DNA of 64,000 nt, taken from the NCBI RefSeq assembly GCF_013426205.1, contig NC_089426.1, positions 1,488,001-1,552,000 of the forward strand. The letters are read 5' to 3'. The DNA comes from Metarhizium brunneum. Taxonomy: Eukaryota; Ascomycota; Sordariomycetes; Hypocreales; Clavicipitaceae. The position numbers were made by a program, and so were the translations under genes. Positions 34,687-47,015 of this stretch are shown piece by piece. Under the pieces are notes generated by a model. It had not been told where the DNA came from, searched no databases, and saw nothing but the letters and a program-made list of their open reading frames with translations. Positions within the stretch are counted from its first letter, which is position 1, and every line of letters starts with the position of its first letter.

Positions 34687-37372
34687 TTAAAAACTAAACA
34701 GGCCGCTTCGTCTCTTCCCCAACGGATAGATAACGACTGCGCTCATGAACAATCCCACCGCAATGCCAATCGCAATCTGAATCATCGAGGCAGCAACATT
34801 AAACACGACTGTGTTCATTGACTCGCCTTGGATGAATCTTACCGTGCTCGTACCATTGATCACAGTTGATGAGTTGGTGAGCTGATTGGCTGTACTCAAA
34901 CCACTCAGCAAACCTCCAGTCGATGCCAGGCCACCTGGTACTTGCACAAAGATTGCGGGAATGAGAGTGGCAGCGGCTACGCCGTGGCGCAAGCGAGAGT
35001 ATAGATTGGCAAGAATGCCCACAGACAAGGCACCCAATGTGTTGGCTATTTGAGGACTGGCCACGAACTTGATGCTGCTGAAGAAGTTGACAATGTAACC
35101 CGTAAACGCAATCAAGACCATGACTGGCATTTGCCGCCATTTAGCTTGATACAGAATACTGATACACAGTATAAAAAACGGCACGAAAATAAAGGTGTAG
35201 ACCGACGGCATGGGACTTTGACACGTGGTTGCCGATGTCGCATTGTTATCAAAGAGGCCATACAGAGCAGCACCAACCGTTATGCCAAAGCCAAGGAGGA
35301 GGGAGTAAATGATGGCATACACTATGCGAATCGATCCGGGGACAATAGCGCGGGACTGAAGCTCCAGGGCAGAACACACTGCAAGAAAGATTAGCATGGG
35401 CTCAATATCGAAGAAAGAAGAAGACTCATTATAAACGGACGAACACATCCACCATCCTTGGGAGATGGGTCGATGCGAGGTAGCAAGGAGGCGAGGGTGA
35501 ACTTTGGGCCAACTTACAGACCGAGTATCCGGGGAGAAGCATAACGATTCCGCTCTGAGCCAAGGCCGAGAAGCAGAACAAATTTCCCTCATTGATACTT
35601 CCAAATGCTCGAGCCAGAAAACTAACAACAATGGTGGCCGTCACCTCAAACACATTATTGTACATGTTTGATTTCGGTGTCACAATCAACTGCAACAACC
35701 CAACCAAACAGCCAAAACAAAAGGCCAATGGCAAGTCAATAAGTCGAGCGGAAAATGAAAACGGGGCACACGTTGCACTCGTCAATCCAAACACGAGGAC
35801 TCGGATCCATGCTCGAAACTTGTCCTTGGCTTTCAAGAGCTCATCCAGTCGACGGGTACCCTCTTCCACACCGATGACATCGTGCATGACCTCCTTGTAG
35901 ATGTGATGTACGTCTTTTAATTTTCCCAAGTCAATGCCTTGGGTGATGCGGACGATCCGGACTTCAGTTGTATGGGTTGATCTATCGTCAAATGAGACAA
36001 GCATACAGCCGGGCAGATATAAGAACTGGCCGTCGATTTCGAGTACGCGTGCCGTCATGGTTAGATATTCTTCCAGACGGTGAGTGGGTGCACCAAAAAG
36101 CATGAGTGCTCGACACAATTTGATGATATATCCTTGGCGGGAGAGAGTTTCAGCAATATGTACAGTAATCCGGGCCTCTTCCTTCTGCCAGAAGCCGCTT
36201 AGTCGATTGCTGCTGGTTCTTCGTTTGGCGCCAGGACGCTTCTTCCCCGGACTTTTCGGCTCCGGGGCTTGTTTGTTTGGATTGGCGAGGCGTGTGGAAG
36301 CTTCCACAAGGTTTGCCAACGTGTCCTGCGACCGATTCACCTCGTACCATTTCTTGCGGGAGCTGGTGGGTGTAGCTGTGCCAGATTCCAGACTCGGGGG
36401 CGTAACGGCACCTGGGGAGGAGGAGCTCCAATTTCGGGAATGCGCTCCATGCAAGCTGGGCTCGGTTGGCTTGTACAGCTTCAAGAGCTGTGAGAGCACG
36501 CTTCCTCGATATCGCTTTGGTGGAGGAACGTTGTACACGCCATCATACAGTCCACCGTTCACGTGGCTAGGCTGGACGTTTGCTGAGCTGACAATGACCT
36601 CTTCATCTGCGGGGAGAGTGTTTGCTGTGGCCGAGGCAAAACGGCGAGTGTGGGTTCTGACAAGGTCGTATGCCTCTTCCTTCAACGCAGCCTCGTCAGT
36701 TTCGTTTTCGGGAGTTTGTGGCTGACTGTCTACAGCTGTGCCATCAGCCGCCAAGTTACGCAGAGGAATGTGAGAATCACTGGGAAGAAGACCGCCATCG
36801 CTGGCAGCTGTCGTGGCTAGAGAGTCCATGGAAGCTCTGGACCCAGGCGGAGAGTCGCGCAAAACCTTGGCGGCCACTTGCTGAGCTCGTGCTTGAGCAA
36901 CGGCGGCCGAAATAGCCTTTTCCGAAGTAGCGTCCAAATTGATCCCCAGATCCTCAGCTGTTGCTACGGATCCTGACGAATTTGCTCGCAGAATTGATGG
37001 CCTTAGCTTAGGAGAAGGCGTAGCCGAGCGCTCGGGTACTCGTGGAGGAGGTTCGAAGTTGATGACGGGCGGTTTTGAGGCCGTTGCATTACTGTTGAAT
37101 CTGACACGACCCTTCTCTCGCCTTGCGGCAGCAACAGCAGCAGCCTCGGCCGTATCAGCAGAGGCTGGAGGAGGATAAGGAAGTGGCGTGGTTACTTGGG
37201 CAGCAGGCGGATGACTGGGAGAGGTGGCAATTGGGTCTTGGACAACATTGTGACTGTTGTCAGCATCATCGGCTGGAACGTGATGATAGGTGTGGTGGTG
37301 TATAGCCGGGTCTGGTTCGCACCCAGCATCAGACCCAGGAACGTCCTGAGCAGACTCCGACGGCGAGGCCAT
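34687..37372 (-). CDS. PRM10/ThrE-like multi-pass membrane protein
   Basis: Exons 37372-35518 and 35378-34687 give 848 residues. The first 400 or so are polar, Pro/Ser/Thr/Ala-rich and without fold. A conserved block starts with ARITVHIAETLSRQGYIIKLCRALMLFGAPTHRLEEYL (split here by nothing) and continues with VSFDD and EGTRRLDEL. It is followed by about ten hydrophobic segments (FGLTSATCAPF, LAFCFGCLVGLL, VTATIVVSFLARAF, GIVMLLPGYSVLCSALELQSR across the splice, and others) of the ThrE/DUF1212 family. Bacterial ThrE exports threonine/serine; yeast Prm10 is pheromone-induced and its substrate is unknown. The 139-bp intron restores GYSVLCSALELQ. Transport of amino acids is an inference from family only. 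Confidence 0.9.
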
Positions 37373-40300
37373 TGGCCCTCGAAAACCAAGTCGGTCCTCT
37401 CAAAAATGGCAAAAGGGTAGGAGACGAGAACAAAGTGTGGAGGCCGAGACAAATGCCTTGGTGGAAGGACGAAAAGATGGCGGAAGGGCAGAATAATAAG
37501 AGGATTTGTCTCGCGGCAGTCGTGGTGATCAAGCGAACGTGGCCCAAGACTAATACCCCATGCGGCAAAGCTTCGCCCAGACTTTGCGCAAGTGACTACA
37601 CAGCAGGCTTTACAGGAAGGGTACGGAGTAGAAGCTGTGGGAAATCTGAGGATTGGATGGTCAAAGGCATGTGGAAACAGACAGTTTTGTCTCTGGAACG
37701 ACACGGATGAGAGCCGAATGTGATGCGTCCCCATGCCCATCATGTCTTGCCCAAGCCCCTCTTGCCGTTTTTTACACTCCTGCTCTTGCTTGCTTCCCTC
37801 CATCCTTCGCTTCCTTGCGTCTCCTCTTTCTCCTCCTTGACCGGACCTCACGATACCCAACACGTAACACGTTGGCTAGAGCGTGGCCATGGCAAAGCCA
37901 GAGCAGGGCCAAAGCATGGCTCCCTTGGTGTAAAGTTTGAACTGGCATAGTAGATCCGCACATATATGCACCGTATACTCGGGACTGCCGTTGGAGGCAT
38001 GGGCGGCTGCTCAAGATGGCCAGGCCGCCACCATGTCGTCAATGTTCTAATATTAACGGCAGCCAGCGCGCACCGAGCCGCCGAGAAGGAGGCGAGTCAT
38101 TGGTCCACAGCGCCCAATCCATCCTGGTTCTTCTAGTTTGATGGCTCATGCAACTCCCATGTCGGAGCTTGGCACGAGATCTGGCTACCTAAGATCGAGC
38201 ATCTGCTCCTTCCTTAGCTGGTGATCAAGGTAGCAAAAGACAGCAAAAGGCAGTCCGAAGGGACCGAGGGAGACGGGACGAGACGAGAGGATTCGAAATT
38301 GTATGTATAATGTCGGCGTCCACGTGCCCCGACCAAATACTAGGCACGTACGGTGAATAGGCCAAACTGTGCGGAGGTCAGACCAAGCGGCTTCGTTCCA
38401 GACCGCACGGGACCAAAAGGATGGCAAGATTTGCTGACCCCTTTCGCTTTCTCCTCGGGGAATAAAAGACGGCGTGTGTGGCCTGTTCCCGAGCGGGAGA
38501 AGGCGAGGGCTTGTGTTGAAGGTTTAGCCACGGTTTCGCAAAATTCCCCACGTCTGGTTGGGCTCGTTGGCCATGTCGACTTTGGTCAACTTTGGTCGAG
38601 TCATCCTGTCTCCGGCCCCGCTTTTATGTTCTAGTTTTTTCTTCAACCTCTTTTTTTGCATGCGTCTGCAGCCATCACGAGCCCGTGAACATTTGGGCGC
38701 GCTCCCGGCAAGGGTCCCCGTCGTCCTTTGCTTGGGTTCGTCGGGCTTCCATGCTTCTCTGGCCCCTGGCTATATTATTCTGCGATATCTATTTGTTGTA
38801 CTGCCTGCTTGGGACGTCCCTGGCAGTCGACTGGGACTGGGGCTTGCTTGAGGCTTGCTTGAGGCGTCTGCAGGTCCTGGTCTGGGGATCTGGGATCAAT
38901 GATGCATCACCTTGATGTGTTTCTGATAGAGAATTGTCCGGTGCTTCTGCTTCTCGTCAACATGGCCTTGGAATGCCAAAAAGAGGCCGGTGCCGCTACC
39001 CAAGCTGTGTTCCTCACCTGGTGCCTTTCTCCTCCCTTGGGGACCGTCATGCGTTCTTCGGTCACGCAAACGAAGAAATCCATCTACTAGTACTACTAGT
39101 TCACTAGCCAGCCACTTCTTTCTTTTCTCGGCAGCAATCGCATTGTGCCTTATTGCCTCTGTGTGCTCTGCCAGAACGCATTGATCTTCCTTTCGCTTCG
39201 CCTGGCACGTCGGGTGGTTCCCCAGGGTTTCAAGTTTGTGTATGCCGCAGGTCCATGTTTTTAATATTGCCAATCCAATGTTGGGCTCTCATCACGACAT
39301 GAATGCCACTTGGTACACGGCGCGAGCCACAAAAACCGGCACTGTGTATTGCTAGTTCCTGGCAAAGCCCCCGCTTGAATCCCAGAGGGGAAACCATCAT
39401 GCAAACATTACATCCGACAACCGGCGCGTGGTCCAGTACGCCCAGCTCTGTCCAGCTTGCCTAGCTTGCCTAGCTCAGAGGCAGAGATGGAGGCCGTGGC
39501 TCGATCGTGATGGTTGAATGTGGCACCAAGGGGGCAAACAGGGACAAGGGCGCACTGCCAGTCCAAGTTTGCTCGTGTCCGGGACGAACGGGAAAAGGGA
39601 GACGGCGACTCAGCCACTTGTTGACGAGTTGCTTGAATCTGTGCTGGTGACCCAGGTTGCCTGCCAAGCCTGCCAGCACGTCAAGGAAAGTGAAGACGGA
39701 GATGGAAGTGAAAGTGACATCCGGACGTCCTCTGGCAAGAAACCAAGTTGAGCTCATCCATGGTGGACTAGTCGCGTGCCTAATGTATTGGCTACCTCAT
39801 CCGTCATAAGCTTGCAGCCATGGTTGATAGAAGATTGCGACACTTTGAGATTGGCCACATGAAACAAGAAAGTTTATCCATGACGTGACGCTAACTTGCC
39901 CGACCTGGTAATCCATACCTGACATCTATGGCCGTTGTCTCACTCACGATGACTCGGTGACGAGTACGGCCTCCTGCCTGTAGCAGTATTACCATCTGGA
40001 CACACTGAGACAAAACCGTCTTGCAGCAGATTACTTGACTGTATTGCACAGCGCCGGCAATGGCATGGGGCACCGTCCAACACGTCGCCATTGGATGTTC
40101 ACGTCACAGGATCCAGGGGCCAGCATAGCACAGAGAAGCTCAGCATAGCATGGCAATGCCCAGAAAGGAAGAAACAACATGAACGATGCAAACATAGCTA
40201 GTTCCACGTCGGCCGTCCAGAGCGGTTCCTGTGATATCAAAGAGGCGATGCATGGCGCACCTCATCCTTTTGTGGCTTTCTGCAAGGCATGGGGCTGCAT

Positions 40301-40879
40301 GTCTCCCGCCATCGTCCCCTTTCGTCCAGAAGACCTCCGGTCGCCAGATTTCCCCAGAGCCCCCCGAGTCCCTGATGTCCCGAGGCTGCTCAGACCAATC
40401 TAAATTCTGCAAATCTCCAAACTCGGCCATGGTCACAGGGGGTTGCTGCGGGTCGCGTCTCATCAACTGGGAGAAACTTGAAACCCCAAGTTTTCTGTGC
40501 TCCACTGCTTCTGCATCTCTGTACGTCCCGCGTAGCGAGAATTTCTCCACAAATCTGTGCTCTATCGATAGACCCACGTGACCGTTTCTTATCGCGAAGC
40601 TTTTTTTTTTTTCTGCCTTGCGATAAGCTCGACGTCTGTAGCGGGCTGGAGTGGAAATTTTGTATGGCTTCAACTTTTTCCCGGAGCTTGCCTGCCATAC
40701 AAAACCACTCATTTCCAGCGTGTATGGTGTCGGAAAACTGCCGGTGGCCATCAGTCACAGCTCTCTAGGTCTCTTCTAACAGAGACCTCTTCACCGACGA
40801 TCCAATTATACCACGAACAATTCTGAAATTGTGAACCTGGTGCAGTCCCGTTGCTGCGCACATTTAACAGGTCGCCGCA
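37373..40879. other. Divergent promoter region of PRM10-like and RPA135 genes
   Basis: 3.5 kb between two divergent genes. One TACGGAGTA copy lies at 37622-37630, and short CTTGCCTAG repeats at about 39452-39476. Several overlapping frames of 60-200 codons exist on both strands, but none shows a domain, a signal peptide or a consistent splice pattern. Confidence 0.6.
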
Positions 40880-43800
40880 ATGGCTCCATCGGCGACGAGT
40901 ACAAAATGGGATCACCAATATGACACCCTGCGGCGTCATGACCTCTTCCAGAACCCGCCAAAAGATCACTCTGCATATCCCGCCCTTCAATTGGCCGTGA
41001 ACCCACACATCGAGTCCTTCAATCGCATCTTCGGAAATGATGGCAAGAAAGGGCTTCTTGACTATGGATTGACGGATATTGGTACCAAGACATTTCTCGA
41101 TGGTGATGAAAGATCTGGCCCCGAGGGAAAGAATCGTCTTCGTATCCGAATCAAGGGTGTGAGCCTGCAAAAGCCCCAGGTTCCTCCGACGAACAAGATG
41201 GCACGAAACCGAGAAATCCTGCCTGCCGAGTGCAGAGAACGACATGTCTCGTATAGAGGAAGACTCTCGGCCACATTCGAGTACTCCATTAATGGCGGAG
41301 AACCTATTGAATTTGTACGAGAAATAGGACAGGTCCCCATCATGATCAAGGTATGGTAATTCAATGTCACGGCGCAAAGCCTTACTTGTCTAACATTATT
41401 ACGTTGCAGTCCAATCGATGCCATCTCGAAAATAACTCTCCTGCTCAACTTGTTCAGCGAAAAGAGGAATCTGAGGAACTCGGAGGTTATTTCATTGTCA
41501 ACGGCATTGAGAAAATTATTAGACTACTGCAAGTAAACAAGCGAAACTTTCCAATGGCCATCAATCGACCTAGTTTTCAAACCCGAGGCGCGGGTTATAC
41601 CTCGTACGGTGTTATTGTTCGATCCGTTCGACCCGACGAGACTTCTCAGACCAATGTCCTTCATTACCTCAATGACGGTAACATCACGTTTCGAATCTCA
41701 TGGCGTAAGAACGAGTACTTGATTCCTGTCATAATGATCCTTAAAGCATTGGTAGAGACAAATGACCGAGAAATTTTCGAGGGATTGATTGGGCCGATGG
41801 GATCAAAAGTAACCGAGAATACTTTCTTAACGGATCGAGTCGAATTGCTGCTACGAACATACAAGAGTTATGGACTCTACAGCAAATCGCAGACCAGAGC
41901 GTATCTAGGAGAAAAGTTTCGGGTTGTGCTTGGCGTTCCAGAAACAATGTCCGACTATGAAGTTGGTACAGAGTTTTTGAGAAGGATCGTTCTGGTTCAC
42001 CTGGGCAATGTGAACGTGACTGAGGAACAGGATCTTGACAAGTTCCGGATGCTGCTGTTCATGGTCCGCAAGCTGTATGCCCTGGCGGCTGGCGAGTGTG
42101 CCGTTGACAACCCCGATGCTCTTCAAAACCAGGAAATCCTGCTGGGTGGGTTCTTGTATGGCCAGATTCTCAAGGAACGACTCGACGAATTCCTGAGCGT
42201 TGGCGTTCGCTTGTCTCTGCGTGATTTCCTCCGACGACACCCCGAAGCTTCTTTCACGTCCGAGGATTTCAGAAAGGAGTTCCCGGGCGCGATTTTCAAA
42301 AAGGCAAATGAAAACTTGGGCAATGCCCTTGAATACTTCTTGTCCACCGGAAACTTGCAGAGCCCATCAGGATTGGACCTGCAGCAAACAGCTGGTTTTA
42401 CTGTTGTGGCTGAAAAACTCAACTTCCTCCGATTCATTAGCCATTTCCGCATGGTCCATCGTGGCGCCTTCTTTGCTCAGCTGAGGACCACTGCTGTGCG
42501 AAAGCTGCTCCCCGAGTCGTGGGGTTTCATGTGTCCTGTCCACACGCCTGATGGTTCACCATGTGGTTTGCTGAACCATTTGGCCCACAAGTGCAAGATC
42601 GTGACGGACCACGTTGACGTATCCGAACTTCCAGCGCTTGTCAAAGAACTAGGTGTTGTCGACACATCATCCGCCCTCACAAGCGACAATGTCGTCGTCA
42701 TGATGGATGGCAAGATCCTCGGCTGGTGCACACCAAAGGAGTCTCTTAGGATAGCCGACTGTCTGCGATACTGGAAAGTCGAGGGTACGCACGGCGTGCC
42801 ACTGCAATTAGAGATTGGATATGTCCCTGTGTCCAACGGGGGTTCGTATCCCGGTGTCTACATTACCTCGACCCCGGCACGGATGGTACGACCCGTGAAA
42901 TATCTCCCTCTTCAAAAGGAAGATTTTGTCGGACCCTATGAGCAGCCGTACATGTCCATCGCCGTGTTGCCACAAGAAATTGAATCCGGCGTATCTACTC
43001 ATGTCGAGTTCGACCCCACAAATATGCTGTCCATCTTGGCCAACATGACGCCCTTTTCCGATTTCAACCAGTCCCCCCGAAACATGTACCAGTGTCAGAT
43101 GGGTAAGCAGACGATGGGTACCCCCGGCGCCGCCATCAGATATCGAACAGACAACAAGTCGTACAGAATTCAGACTGGACAGACGCCCATTGTCCGCGCG
43201 CCCTTGCACAACGATTATGGTTTTGACAACTTTCCCAACGGTATGAATGCCGTTGTTGCAGTCATCTCCTACACTGGCTACGACATGGACGACGCTATGA
43301 TACTGAACAAGTCGGCGCACGAGAGGGGTTTTGGACACGGAACCATTTACAAGACCAAGAAGATTACCCTCAAGGATGATTCAAGAACTCGGGCGGCAAA
43401 GAGTGTCACAAAGGCTTTCGGATTCGCGCCTCACAGCTACGTCAGCGCCTCGTACCAAGGCATGCTGGACGACGACGGCCTCCCTCACGTGGGACGTCTC
43501 GTCCAGGAAGGCGACGTCATTTGTGCATGGCACACTGTGACCCCTGACTACAACGGCAACCTCGTCAACCTGGACGGCATCACCCACTACGAAAAGTACA
43601 AGGACGGCGAAACCGGCTTCGTCGAGGAGGTCCGTCTCATTGGCGCAGACACAGGCGGCGAAACCCTACAAACCGTCTCCATCAAGTTCCGCATCCCGCG
43701 ATCCCCCATCATCGGAGACAAGTTCTCCTCTCGCCACGGTCAAAAGGGTGTCGCTTCTCAAAAATGGCCCGCCGTCGACATGCCCTTCTCCGAGTCCGGC

Positions 43801-44634
43801 ATCCAGCCCGATGTCATCATCAACCCGCACGCGTTCCCGTCCCGAATGACGATTGGCATGTTTGTCGAGTCTCTGGCCGGCAAGGCGGGTGCGCTCCACG
43901 GCCTAGCCCAGGACTCGACGCCGTTCAAGTTTGACGAAGAAAACACGGCAGTCGACTACTTTGGCCACCAGCTCATGAAAGCCGGGTACAGCTACCACGG
44001 CAACGAACCCATGTACTCGGGCATCACGGGCGAAGAGCTCGGCGCCGACATCTACATCGGCGTCGTGTACTACCAGCGTCTGCGTCACATGGTCAACGAC
44101 AAGTTCCAGGTGCGAACCACGGGCCCCGTCGTGCCCACGACCGGGCAGCCCATCAAGGGCAGAAAACGCGGCGGTGGCATCCGTGTCGGCGAAATGGAGC
44201 GCGACGCCCTGCTCGCGCACGGCACGGCCTTTTTGCTCCAGGACAGGCTGCTCAACTGCTCCGACTACACCAAGTCGTGGATCTGCCGCCGCTGCGGCTC
44301 GTTCCTGTCCGTGCAGCCGACAGTCTCGCAGTTTGCCCCGGGCAAGAAGAGGGCCCCGACCACGGTGCGCTGCCGCAACTGCGCCACCAGGCTCGACGAG
44401 ACGGACGGCGTCGACCTGACCGAGGTTCAGGGCGAGATCTGGGAAGACGGCCAGGGCAACTGCTGGGTCGGCGGCGAGCACACGACGCAGGTGGTAGTCC
44501 CCGGCGCACTGAAGTACTTGGACGTCGAGCTGGCGGCCATGGGTGTCAAGTTGAAGTACAGGCTCAGCAAGGGTGATGAGCCGAGAAAGGGGCCTCTGCG
44601 GCCGACGGCCATGCCCAAGGCCATCAGGGCGTAG
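40880..44634 (+). CDS. RPA135: DNA-directed RNA polymerase I second-largest subunit
   Basis: Exons 40880-41350 and 41410-44634 with a 59-bp intron give 1231 residues (yeast Rpa135 has 1203). The block following the splice (CHLENNSPAQLVQRKEESEELGG... and NVLHYLNDGNITFR) identifies Pol I rather than Pol II or III. Further landmarks are the lobe/fork region PESWGFMCPVHTPDGSPCGLL, the hybrid-binding part GYDMDDAMILNKSA, GDKFSSRHGQKG and the C-terminal zinc site with C1116-X2-C1119 and C1145-X2-C1148. With the largest subunit it forms the active centre that transcribes rDNA in the nucleolus. The 5' half uses mixed third bases, while the last kilobase is strongly G/C-ended. The gene converges with the trehalase gene, 296 bp apart. 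Confidence 0.97.
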
Positions 44635-44930
44635 CGTAGACAAGGCAGGGTGGTCAAGACGTGATGAGGAATTAAAAGGAGAATAAATACATGGTGGGTA
44701 GTTGAACACATCTTTGGCATAGTTGCGCACACCCGCTGTACTGTACATATATATATTTATTTTATATACTAGGATTCAAGGGCGTCACAAAATTTTCTCG
44801 TCAGCGACACAATTTTCGTCTCGTCTCGGGTACCCCAACACCAGCGGTAGTGTCTTGTCACCAGCAAGAGCTGCCAAAAAGGGTGAGGGGTTATATATAC
44901 ACTGTCGAACAAGGTCCAAACACGACCGCC

Positions 44931-47015
44931 TCATTTCCTCCCAAATCTCTTGACCCTCCTGGCATCCCCGGCAGGCAGCTCAACCGCGCTCCTCGCCCTC
45001 TTCTCCTTGGCGCCGTCGTGCCGGGCGGCACTCAGGTCCCCGCACTCGGGCCTCTTGAGCTCGCCGCGGAAGACGTCGACGGCCCAGATGAGCACGCCGT
45101 TGGTCCAGCCGAACCCCTCGACGACCTCGTACTCGCCGCCGCCGCCGGCCACGTTGGTCGACTCGTCGCTGTACTTTTCAAACATGACGCCGTGGTCGTC
45201 GTCCCCGAGCCCGTCGAGCTTGGGCGTCTCCGAGGTGCTGCCCCCCGTGGCGTACCACGTGCAAAACGTCGAGTCGAGGTATCTCTGGGCCAGGGCGACG
45301 GCCAGGCCGTGGACGTCCCTGTAGGCCGGGTCCTCGGCGCCAAAGGTGGCGGGCGTGTTGGTCAGGCCCTTCATGAGGATGTGCATCAGGGGCGGCCACA
45401 CGTTGGGCTGGTCCCATTGCTGCCCGCCCTTGAGGTTGGTCGCGGGGATGCCGCCCTTGCGGCTGGCCAGGTACGCCGCGACGCGCGAGAAGACGGTCTT
45501 GACGGCATAGGGGTTGCTCCGGAGGTGCGCCGGCGCGGAGCCCTGCCAGAAGGGGTAGAACTGGCCGACGTGGAAGAGGACCTGTTGGCCGGGGGGCGCG
45601 CCGCGCGTGTCGGCGTCGACCGAGGCGGCGTCGTCGTCGGCAAAGACGTAGATGTTCTGGCTGGACGAGGTGAGGTTGAAGTCGAAGTAGCTGAAGAGGG
45701 TGTCGTTCCACATGACGGCGTGCATGGCGGCGCTGCGGTCGGCGGCGCGCTGCTCCCAGGCGGCGGCGGCCGAGGCGTTGCCGCTGGCGTTGAAGAAGCC
45801 CGCGATGGCGAGCTCGTTGCCGTACAGGATCGAGTTGAGGCACACGGGCACCACGTTCCTCGCGTTCATGGTCCGCAGCGGAAAGTACACCTGGCGCGCC
45901 GAGTCCTGCGGGTTCGCGATCCAGCGCGAGCTAAAGTCCCAGCCGTTCTCGGCGCCCGTCGCCAGGTTGGCGTACAGGTCCTCGTACTCGGAGGCGTTGA
46001 GCTTGTGCGTCTCCGGGTAGATGATGCCCGACTCGGCGTAGTAGGACGAGTTGCGCGCCGTCTCGTAGTCCTCGCGGTACGACTCTGGCCGCGGCTCCGT
46101 GTTATCCACGGCGTACCGGTTCAGCGTGTACGTCTGCCCGCCGGACGCGACCTCGACGGTGCGGTTGGCCATCCAGAAGTCGTACTCCTTGACGAGCAGG
46201 GGCAGCGCGCGCTTCAGGATGCTGGTGTCGTTGGTGTGGTCCATGTAGAGCTTCACCATCTGCGACAGCATGGGCGGCTGCGAGCGGTTCAGGTAGTAGA
46301 CGCGCGCGCCGTTGGGCACGATGCCGTACTGCTCGACAAAGTCGAGGAAGTTCTCGATGGTGTTCTTGGCAATCTCGGTAAAGGAGCCGCGCGTGCGCAG
46401 GAGGCCCTCGAGAATCCAGTACGAGTCCCAGTAGTACGGCTCGCGGAAACGGCCGCCGGCCACGACAAAGGGCCGCTTGATGGGGATGAAGCTGTTGGGG
46501 CAGTCGGCGCACGTGCTGGCCGCCGAGGCGTTGTAGGAGCGCGTCAGGCTGGGCCAGATGTCGATGACCTTTTGGGTGAACTCCTTGATGACGGTGTCGT
46601 TGATGGAGGCGAGGAACCGGGCGTCGGTCTTGAGCTCAGACGTGGGCACCTCCTGCAGCTCGTGGCCCGCGTCGGCGAAGTAGGTTGTGAGGAAGTCATG
46701 CAGCTCCGAGTTGTTGGTGATGGGCCGTTGGAGCTTGGCGAAGGCGCTTTGGATTTCCTCGAGAGGTTTGAGAGCCGGCCTGTCGGGACGAGGGCTTGAG
46801 AACTGGTACGTGGCATCGGGGCATGGGGAGGTGGCTTACATGTCTACAAAGGTCTTGGAGTCGGCAAAGGGCCGCGCGAGCTCAATCTCCTTGAGGAGAT
46901 CGCCATGGCAGTAGATGGGAGAGTCGCATGGAGCAGTGACGGATCCGTTGATGTAGATTGCCGTGACGGCCGGTGTTGCTGCCAGGACGGCGGCGAGACG
47001 CCCGAGGTTTGTCAT
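44931..47015 (-). CDS. Secreted alpha,alpha-trehalase, GH37
   Basis: Exons 47015-46840 and 46779-44931 with a 60-bp intron give 674 residues. Residues 1-19 (MTNLGRLAAVLAATPAVTA) form a signal peptide. GH37 signatures are AGGRFREPYYWDSYW (about residues 166-180, with the catalytic Asp in WDSYW) and QWDQPNVWPP (around 515); EGFGWTNGV near the end carries the catalytic-base glutamate region. Many N-glycosylation sequons fit a secreted enzyme. The regulatory calcium-binding head of cytosolic neutral trehalases is absent. It hydrolyses trehalose to two glucoses outside the cell or in the vacuole, for use of external (for example insect haemolymph) or spore trehalose. The basic C-terminal tail (KEKRARS... 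RRVKRFGRK) is unusual. Codons are very G/C-rich at third positions. Confidence 0.95.

Noticed and set aside
40140..40751. 203-codon minus-strand frame upstream of RPA135
   Set aside because: No domain; contains a lysine run read from a homopolymer T tract; lies in a promoter region.
44850..46799. 649-codon plus-strand frame opposite the trehalase gene
   Set aside because: Val/Gly/Arg-rich shadow produced by G/C-ended codons of the GH37 gene; no family resemblance.
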